DNA of 40,759 bases from Apostichopus parvimensis (lineage: Eukaryota; Echinodermata; Holothuroidea; Aspidochirotida; Stichopodidae): positions 40,419 through 81,177 of the forward strand of contig KN882312.1 in NCBI GenBank assembly GCA_000934455.1, in the 5' to 3' direction. A program made the position numbers and the translations under genes. The notes beneath the pieces are model-generated. The model searched no databases. It worked only from the letters and a program-made list of their open reading frames with translations, and was not told the origin of the DNA. Positions 34,359-40,759 of this stretch are shown in pieces (the first letter of the stretch is position 1; every line of letters begins with the position of its first letter).

Positions 34359-34837
34359 ATGCCATCAGATACTACAAAGTATCGCCAGAAAATGAAGGCT
34401 ACACAGCCAGAGAAGTATGAAGAGTATCTGAGAAAGTGTAGAGAGCGAGCAAAAAAAAGGAGATCTGTACTGCAAAATTTGAAGACCTCTCCTTCTAACA
34501 AAGACCAAAAAAAGCTTGAAAGGGAGAGAGAGCTTGCACGAGTAAGGCAGCAGCGCTATCGGCAAAAGAAGAAACGGCAGAATGCAGACATTCCACCAAA
34601 GATGAAGGTTGCTTTCAGATTCCCAATGACTTGCTATCTTTCATCAAGTTCAACATACCAAACTGACAGGAAAAAATACTGGTGTGAAAACAAAAGAGAA
34701 CAGAGACAGAAACTATCAGCACAAAAGAAAAGAAGAGTCAAGGAAAAGGACAGACAAAGGAAAGCTGCGACACGGTTAGAGGAAAAACAGCGTATGGAGA
34801 AACTACAGGAAAGCTCTTTCAACTCTCCAAAAACAAG
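34359..34837 (+). pseudogene. transposase-like protein, basic N-terminal part
   Basis: This frame starts MPSDTTKYRQKMKATQPEKY and carries a highly basic, predicted helical region of about 150 residues with KCRERAKKRR and RVRQQRYRQKKKR. This matches the N-terminal layout (YRxKxKxxPEKxxEYLxxxRERxKxRR) of a transposase-like family common in marine invertebrate and cnidarian genomes, which I recognise by its motifs but cannot name. Such basic segments probably bind DNA. The frame leaves the protein at about 34838, where a perfect foldback disrupts it; the family's 'LPKSPRK' block continues in another frame at about 34891. This is the natural start because the ATG follows an intergenic-looking stretch and the N-terminal motif begins at once. 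Confidence 0.7.
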
Positions 34838-34891
34838 ATACAATGCAACCTACAAAGCAAAGATTTTCTTGCTTTGTAGGTTGCATTGTAT
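34838..34891. repeat. perfect 23-bp inverted repeat inside the transposase frame
   Basis: Arms 34838-34860 and 34869-34891 are exact reverse complements (left arm begins atacaatgcaacctac) around an 8-base loop, agattttc. The frame change between N-terminal and middle parts falls here. Such a structure arises by template switching during replication or as a foldback artefact in sequencing. Confidence 0.9.
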
Positions 34892-35205
34892 TGCCCAAAT
34901 CTCCAAGAAAGTTTGCTGAAATTGTCAGTGGCCTTGTTGACAATTCATCACCCCGAAAAAGAAAAGAGCTCGAAAGAAAAGGAATTGAACCCAAGTCCAA
35001 AAGTGTATGCAGTGCAGCATTTACTGAAGTCCTAAAGAAAATGAAGAAGAAGAGAGCAGGTATGGCTGCTGTAAAACTTGTTGTCCAGACTGCCAAGAAG
35101 ATAAAGTTTAGAGCTAGTCAAAGGTTACTTAGTTCAAAGTTTGGTATAAATAGAAAAACAGTTGGGAGGGCCTATCAAACTAGTACAAACAACAGGGCTT
35201 TTTGA
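34891..35205 (+). pseudogene. transposase-like protein, SPRK linker segment
   Basis: In the second frame the sequence continues VLPKSPRKFAEIVSGLVDNS and then SPRKRKELERKG, the conserved linker after the basic N-terminus in this family. It runs through a helix-turn-helix-like region (about SQRLLSSKFGINRKTVGRAY) that could contribute to DNA binding. It stops at a TGA (35203-35205), but the same frame resumes directly in the next segment. One nonsense change therefore separates two parts of a single ancestral protein. Confidence 0.65.
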
Positions 35206-36450
35206 AAGGACAGGCTTGGTCAGAGAGATATTCAGATGGTTCAACAGTTTTACAGAACTGAACATATTGCACAGCCTCTGCCACAGAAACGTTTTGCCAC
35301 TAAGCATGGGCCAGGTTATGTGTTGCAAATAACACTCAAAGCTGCTTTCAGGTTGTTTCAAAAAGAACATCCTAGTGTAAAAATTTCATACACAAAATTT
35401 ACACAATTGCGCCCAAAAAATGTACGCCTCCTGTCAGCAATGAAACAAGAAGGTTGTCTGTGCGCTTACTGCATGAATGTTAAATACAAACTTCTCTCTC
35501 TGAACAAACTTGTCGCTCAAGGTAAGCTTCATCAGTCTCTTAAAATTGAGGATGAAAGGGACCTTGTAAACAAACTACTTTGTCCTAAGTCTGATGCTGA
35601 GAGATACCACAATGCATCTTGTATTTGGGGCAAGTGTAAGAAGTGCAAGGATTACAGTAACACCATTAAATCCCACTACCAATCACTTGTAGATTCTAAT
35701 TCCTCAACATGCTGTGTATGGAATCACTGGGAGAGAAAAAAATGTAAAGATAACAAAGTAAGAAGAGTTCTTGAGACTAAAGAAGGCTCGGTTCAAGATG
35801 TCTTGAGTGAACTTATTCAGGACATAGAGAAACCTGTGATGGGAGTAACTTTTGTCGAGCATTCGTTTATTGCATCGTGGCAATACTTCCAATACAACCA
35901 ACTTAAAGCCAAATTACCTGAAAACTGGGTTTTAATGGTAATGGATTTTGCTCAGAACAGAAAGATAATTTTTCAAGATGAAATCAAATCTGCCCATTTT
36001 GCACAAAAGCAAGTTACCATGCATCCTATCATTGTTTATCGCCAAGATGACAATTATCACATAATTCGAGAGGCACTTGTATTCCTTTCGGAAGACAATG
36101 CTCACGATAGTCATGCAGTTGAGCACTTCCTGCAAATTGCAAACAAATACTTGACCAAAGAAGAAAATGTAAAAATCTCCAAAATGGTGATTTACAGTGA
36201 TGGTTGTGCAAGTCAATACAAGGGGAAGACCAACTTTGCAGATGTCTCCTTGGCATCCATTCCAACTGAAAGACACTACTACGGATCCGAACACGGGAAG
36301 GGGGAGGGGGAAATTGGGGTGCTAAACAGGGCCATTGATAGAGCTGTTCTGGGAAGGCAAGAGGTCATAAGACATGTCGAGGAGCTGTTTGAGTATTGCA
36401 AAAGCAATCTTAAAAGTGATGAGGAATTTTCGAAAAGAAAATTTTTTTTC
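35206..36450 (+). pseudogene. transposase-like protein, Cys cluster and RNase-H-like core
   Basis: This is the main part of the element, in the same frame as the preceding segment. Counting from the ATG at 35236, residues 22-60 hold the family block HGPGYVLQITLKAAFRLF...TQLRPKNV. Cysteines at 74, 76, 79, 116, 129, 134 and 137 (CLCAYC, then SCIWGKCKKC) look like a zinc-binding module. The catalytic core follows: VMDFAQN (Asp237), IYSDGCASQYKGK (Asp322) and SEHGKGEGEIG (Glu357 and Glu359). Family members typically read MDFAEN, SDGxxSQYKN and HGKGxxDG, so Glu359 stands where Asp is usual. These residues suggest a two-metal DDE/D transposase. The frame fails at a run of eight T (36442-36449), consistent with loss of one base. 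The superfamily is not assigned. Confidence 0.75.
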
Positions 36451-36762
36451 TGGTAAAATCCACTGAAATTAACCGTAATAGGGAAGATCGACAAGTTGCA
36501 AACATTAAAAGGATCAAGAAAAATCCACCAAGTGAAGGGAAGTGGGCCATATGCTCTTAAAGTAAGACGCTTGTCATGCTTCTGCACTAAATGCAAAACT
36601 GCAAATGCACAGCAGTGCGTCAATATCCCATATGCTGGAAAATTCCATCACAAACTTCTGAAAAGAAGTAATATTGAAGGTGAAATGGTGTCATGTCCAA
36701 AGGTGAGCAACCAGGGTCTTACCAAAAAAGATTATCAAAGTGAGTCACAGCAGCAAGAATGA
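36451..36762 (+). pseudogene. transposase-like protein, post-core segment with two frame changes
   Basis: After the T8 run the protein continues in another frame (FFLVKSTEINRNRE, then QVANIKRI). It returns to the earlier frame near an A5 run (36519-36523) as IHQVKGSGPYALKVRRLSCF, followed by CTKC and a further Cys (CxCxxC plus one), probably a second zinc site. The two shifts compensate and lie about 75 bases apart in homopolymers. The frame ends at 36760-36762 but the protein continues in the third frame from about 36740. A donor-like AAAG followed by GTGAGC at 36703 allows a short intron as an alternative to the last shift. Confidence 0.55.
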
Positions 36763-37012
36763 TCAAATTGATTGCAGCCAGAAAGAAAATTACATACAAA
36801 TTGGCAGTTACTATGCTGTTTTCTATAATAAAAAACCATATTTTGGTAGAGTTGTATCTGTCAGCAAGTCTGGAGTGCAAATGAAGTTCTTGCACAATTC
36901 CTCAGCATCAACTTTCAAGTGGCCTATGCGTGAAGATGTGGCTATTGTAGAAAAAAATGCTTTTCTTTGGCCCTCTTGCAATAATTGGCCACGACCCTTT
37001 TACCATCCCTGA
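36740..37012 (+). pseudogene. transposase-like protein, SH3-like C-terminal domain
   Basis: The last 65 residues (IGSYYAVFYNKKPYFGRVVS, then GVQMKFLHN, then FKWPMREDVAIVEKNAFLWP) follow the pattern G-D/S-Y-V-A-V-x-Y-x-x-x-x-Y-x-G-x-V at the start and M-x-x-W-P-x-x-x-D at the end that closes members of this family. It resembles a small SH3/Tudor-like beta-barrel. The frame ends at 37012, and a polyadenylation signal follows 35 bases later. From 34359 to here the ancestral protein would be roughly 850-880 residues. Confidence 0.6.
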
Positions 37013-37046
37013 CTTGCAATTAGTATTGTGAAAGTATTCCTTGTTG

Positions 37047-37052
37047 AATAAA
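37047..37052 (+). terminator. polyadenylation signal AATAAA
   Basis: A canonical AATAAA lies 35 bases after the C-terminal stop of the transposase-like protein, in the same orientation. The position fits its 3' end. Confidence 0.55.
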
Positions 37053-37572
37053 GAAAACTGAAACAAAAATTGATTTGAACTGTTTCATATATTGTTCCTT
37101 ATCTTAATTGTTTTACATGATTACCAATGTAGAAAATGCTACTTTGCTTTTTACATGTTGAACACTACTAAATCAGAACCTTGAAGTTGCTCTTACGAAA
37201 AGCACACTTGAGTGCATTGAGCATGATTGCTGAAGAGGTATTGAATTTCATTAGCATGTTGTCCATATATCATTGACACAGATCTTAAATTGTAAGATCT
37301 TTAACTGTTTTAGAATTCAAGAATTCTAATATTTTCCATTTTTTACCAATTAAAGAAAATGTAATTCTACCTTTAAAAATGGTACAGTAATTTAAATATC
37401 ATTATTATAATTCTCATTCCACAGAAATTTCACACTTGGTGGAATACAATTTTGAAGTAGGCCAGCCACTGTAGGTGGAATTTGGATGAATCCTTACTAT
37501 GCCATGAAAGCATTCAAGTAATCATTTAATTATATCAAATGATTAAACTATTGTCTTACTGATAGTGAATCT

Positions 37573-37638
37573 GTCCGTCCAAGGTTATGTTTGCAATGGT
37601 TACTTTTGTCCGTCCAAGTGTTATGTTTGCAATAGTAA
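37573..37638 (+). repeat. two copies of a ~31-bp repeat, related to the 33.3-kb motif
   Basis: 'gtccgtccaa.g.gttatgtttgcaat' occurs at 37573 and again at 37608, and a partial 'ttttgtccatccaagt' at 37795. GTTATGTTTG equals the upstream GTTACGTTCG with both CpG changed to TpG. The reverse complement aligns to 33317-33342, which is why these are proposed as right-end repeats of the transposon. Confidence 0.6.
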
Positions 37639-37639
37639 T

Positions 37640-39678
37640 GTTTCACCTGATTTTTCGTTGAATTAACATTTAATGTTTAATTTGCATTCAAATGTTTGAT
37701 ACTCCAGTTGTTATTAATAAACTATGAAACACTCAAGTACCTGCCTTTTTTTGATCTTATTCAAAAGAACTTTTCCATTTAAATTTTATGAGTTTTGTCC
37801 ATCCAAGTCCCTAAAAGTCTTCATGCTCCAGTAAATGGTAAACTTCAGCTGTACAGATGAATCTGATGGTTGATATCAGATCCATAGTACTAATAGTCTC
37901 CTCTACAAACAAAACAATTATAAAAAGTTCCTCCTCAAACATGAAAATGAAGAAAGTATGATTAACATGCATTCATCATCTTCCATAGCAAACTTTCCAC
38001 TCGTGTCATGTTTCACTTTTATTTCGTAACAACCGTAGGTTATTTTATCTCTGCGTTTTCACATATGATAATTGGGATGTCAAAGTTACAAATGGTAGGT
38101 CATTTGTTTGGAAACAAAGCATTTGAAAATTTGGGATCTGGAGGGACCTATTGGACCCTGTAACTGTGAAATCTGCCATAGGCAGTCATCATTGATCACA
38201 CAAAGTACTGTTCGCCTGGCCTATATTCACTCCAAACAGGCCTTTCCACGTAGAATAGCAGTGGATCCCATATGGGCAAACCAACGAAAGATAGTTATGA
38301 GCCACACGTTACTGAAAGGACTCTTGCTTCCCATTACCATAGCTGTATTGCAGTGTATACTACCAATGATGACAAACGCTATAAACAAATTGAATTCACT
38401 GACCATCATGTAACTGCAACTTCCATTCATCTGATTCTAAGACAACGGTTTACTTTCTTTCTTCATATTGAAGTATTGACTAATTTCCTTTGTTGTTAAA
38501 TATATTCTAAAAGAATCATTTACTTTTAAGTAAAGTAGAAACTCTTGCTTTTAAATCCATGATAGGAAAAAGTTCCTAAAATATTAAGGAACAAGCAATT
38601 TATGATGGTTTAATTACATTTTAATACCGGATAATGTGAGACTTAGGGTCGATAGAGGGCGGAAAATTGTCAAACAAATTCCGGTAAATGTAGGGCTTGT
38701 TTCTGGGTAATACTTTAATTTCATCAAGATGTATCCCATAGCGTTCCAAAAATTGAAAGAGTTGAATAAAAGTAATGTTTTACTGGCATAAAGTTGATCC
38801 ATACTGAAATGATGACTGGTTTAACAGAACACCACAAGGGCTAATAAAAATTACAAACGTTCTGCAGACAACCCAACTTCAAGTATGATTTGCACAAACC
38901 CTACATGATGGAAGAAGATAACAGCTGGATCGTTGACATTAAGTCAAAAACCAGAGTCCATAATACTTGACCATGCTTCGTTTTGTGGAATGCGTGGTAT
39001 TTTGTTTGTAATTTATGTTACTATGATATTAATGATTACTTTGTTTCAAATCCATGATATACTTAATATGGATATGTTACATGGGATATGACGTTGGCTA
39101 TATCTGACTACAGGTGAGGAAGGGTGCAGACATTCGATGGAAACCAAAACAGCGGATAACTTCCAAAAGTTTAATATATTACAATCAATGCTTTGCGATA
39201 CCTAAGAGTGAGCGCCATAATTCTTGATTTTTATCCCAATTCCCACAGCCTATAAAAGTAGTGATGATCATTGAACGAGCGCAATTAACAAACACAACAC
39301 TTAGATGGATCTAGTTCCATGCAGTACAGCGTTTCTATCAGACGTTTATTTGTAAATATACGATAATATCGATTAGTTATTCAATGTGAACATTCAGCGT
39401 GTAATCGGAGGGCGCTGTCATAATGGTCCTAACAGAGCCGTAGACAACCTACGGACATCTAGTAACATGGGTTGAGTTATCTCATTTAATAACGATATAC
39501 AGAAGTCACAAAACTCGCACACACAATGCATCAATATGGTTCTGTTAAAATTATTTCTAACGTACCATTTTCAGAACAAGGTTTAGTGGAGTATATATGG
39601 TTTCTTGTTTGTAAATGCTATCAGTGTGAAACTATGGATACTGTATTATTTGTAATTAGAAAATGTAATAACGCTTAC
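37640..39678. other. no gene recognised; TATA-like site
   Basis: No supported exon. A TATAAAAG sequence at 39251-39258 is followed at 39305 by a short frame (MDLVPCSTAF...), which is too little for a gene call. The rest is AT-rich. Confidence 0.3.
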
Positions 39679-39737
39679 CTCCCAGTGACCAGTCTCAAAA
39701 TCCAAATGAAAGTGAGTGTCAAACGGACACCAACGAA
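39679..39737 (-). CDS. internal 59-bp exon with strong splice signals
   Basis: On the minus strand a long pyrimidine tract (cttgctttttctttccatctag) ends in the acceptor, and 59 bases later there is a strong donor (GGGAG followed by GTAAGC). With two leftover bases the frame gives 19 codons, RWCPFDTHFHLDFETGHWE, ending in phase 0. This can be spliced in frame to the exon at 31442-31555. The PFDxH...L-x-F run is superficially like the Cys-loop of pentameric ligand-gated channels (FPFDxQxCxLxF), but the cysteine is missing and the spacing is one residue short, so no assignment is made. A second frame is open. Confidence 0.45.
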
Positions 39738-39984
39738 CTAGATGGAAAGAAAAAGCAAGAGCCCAAGGGCACTGTGGTTCCTTGCGTAGGGGTTATATGA
39801 CAATACACATAATATAATCATCGCAAGATTGGGCTCTAATAGTCCAAGTAATTGTGGTCCTACATGTACCCATAAAGTAACCAACACTATACTATAGCCA
39901 ACACTTTTGTGATCACAAATTGTGATCGGATTTTTGATTGGAAGGCACTTTTGAGATCTGAATATGGCGTCCAAAATTTAAGTA

Positions 39985-40759
39985 ATATAAGGTCACCTAC
40001 AAGCGGGTCAACGAATATGATAACATTGGTGACCTCAGATCACATGACCGTTAAGTTTGAAAATGTTCCACCACCCCATTCACAACTTGTCCCAAAATAT
40101 AAATCGTGTCATACCTTGGCACTTCACTAGGAGTTAATTGCATTAAATGTCTAAAAATAAACTTTGAAATTGTATAACTTCACACACAAAGGTCACCTGG
40201 GGGTCAACCCATTGACATTTTTGATCAATGAGACCTTAATAGAGCATCAAAACTGTAAGAATTCAAACATTTTTTCCTTACCCATTTTCTCCCCCCAAAA
40301 TACTATTTTTTTAACATTAATTGACCTTTGGTGACCTTGGATCACATGACCGTTACGTTTGAAAATATTCCCCTATACCATTTGCAACTTTTCCCAAAAT
40401 ATCAACCGTGTCACACCTTGGCACTGGGAGTTATTGCACTAAATGTCTGAAAATTAACTTTGACCTCATATAACTTCACACAAAAAGGTCACCTGGGGTC
40501 AACCCATTTTTGATTGGTGAGACGTGAATATAGCATCAAACTATAAAAATTCAAACATTTTTTCCTTACCCATTTTCTCCCCCCAAAATACTATTTTTTT
40601 AACATTAATTGACCTTTGGTGACCTCAGATCACATGACCATTAAGTTTGAAAATATTCCCCTATACCATTTGCAACTTGTCCCAAAATATCAACTGTGTC
40701 ACACCTTGGCACTGGGAGTTATTGCATTAAATGTCTGAAAATTAACTTTGACCTTGTAT
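39985..40759. repeat. tandem array of ~290-300-bp units, runs off the window end
   Basis: 'gatcacatgacc' occurs at 40038, 40340 and 40628, and 'ggtcacct' at 39991, 40191 and 40488, giving periods near 290-300. The first unit is about 100 bases shorter. The last two units are nearly identical over long blocks (for example around 'ctccccccaaaatactattt'). The style (tgaccttt..gtgacct) is that of the arrays at 1-216 and 14.4-16.3 kb, but the unit sequence differs. Confidence 0.8.

Larger units (their letters stand above)
33274..37640 (+). mobile_element. decayed DNA transposon, tentative extent
   Basis: Transposase-like frames (34359-37012) lie between a motif block on the left (33317-33342: tgcgaacgcaac, gc, gggacggacaa) and its reverse complement on the right (37606-37631: ttgtccgtccaagtgttatgtttgca). 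Allowing one gap, about 20 of 26 columns match, and three mismatches are CpG-to-TpG/CpA type. These blocks may be terminal or subterminal inverted repeats. However, similar motifs in the other orientation lie at 33.06-33.11 kb, and no target-site duplication was found, so the boundaries are uncertain. Confidence 0.45.

Noticed and set aside
34229-36623. Minus-strand open frames opposite the transposase
   Set aside because: They are shadows of the plus-strand coding sequence with no motif of their own.
39251-39258. TATAAAAG as a core promoter
   Set aside because: No credible gene follows; such matches are frequent in AT-rich DNA.

Overview
This is a eukaryotic, metazoan-type window: AT-rich, gene-poor and dominated by repeats, with one 555-base assembly gap (12760-13314). 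The transposase family, the THAP-like exon, the retroposon tails rich in 'gacctttg...gacct' and the GT-AG splice signals all fit a marine invertebrate genome, perhaps an echinoderm. That placement is an inference and no species is assigned. There is no bacterial gene organisation: no operons, Shine-Dalgarno sites, tRNA, rRNA or CRISPR.

Layout. Positions 1-216 hold the 3' end of a retroposon-like repeat with a terminal hairpin. Positions 217-5700 are mostly unannotatable, with a 104-bp tandem duplication and one tiny possible exon. Around 5.7-6.5 kb a THAP-domain start, with its first zinc cysteine replaced, follows a CRE-bearing promoter-like stretch and sits between two 49-bp direct repeats. 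A convincing internal exon lies on the minus strand at 10293-10629. Its flank is duplicated at 16.36-17.45 kb, where the exon copy is cut off by a retroposon tail. Between these copies lie GCATGC-rich satellite DNA (11.56-11.96 and 13.3-13.76 kb, with the gap between them) and a 1.9-kb array of ~300-bp units with alternating A/B subtypes that ends in the same hairpin tail as position 1.

From 17.5 to 31 kb there are small repeats, a first-coding-exon candidate (plus, 23.2 kb), a tandem duplication interrupted by other sequence, and inside that a well-defined 495-bp miniature transposon (25299-25793) with perfect 8-bp target-site duplications. A GAATTC-rich minisatellite and a foldback element follow. 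Minus-strand exon candidates at 39.7 and 31.5 kb are phase-compatible and may belong to one long-intron gene.

The largest coding content is a decayed DNA transposon at 34.36-37.01 kb. Its transposase-like protein has a basic N-terminus, a Cys cluster, an RNase-H-like acidic core and an SH3-like C-terminus, and is broken by frameshifts, one stop and a perfect 23-bp foldback. A GTTACGTTCG-type motif is clustered upstream (32.87-33.35 kb) and recurs in CpG-decayed form downstream (37.58-37.63 kb), which suggests element ends or transposase-binding repeats. The window ends inside another ~300-bp tandem array (39.99-40.76 kb).
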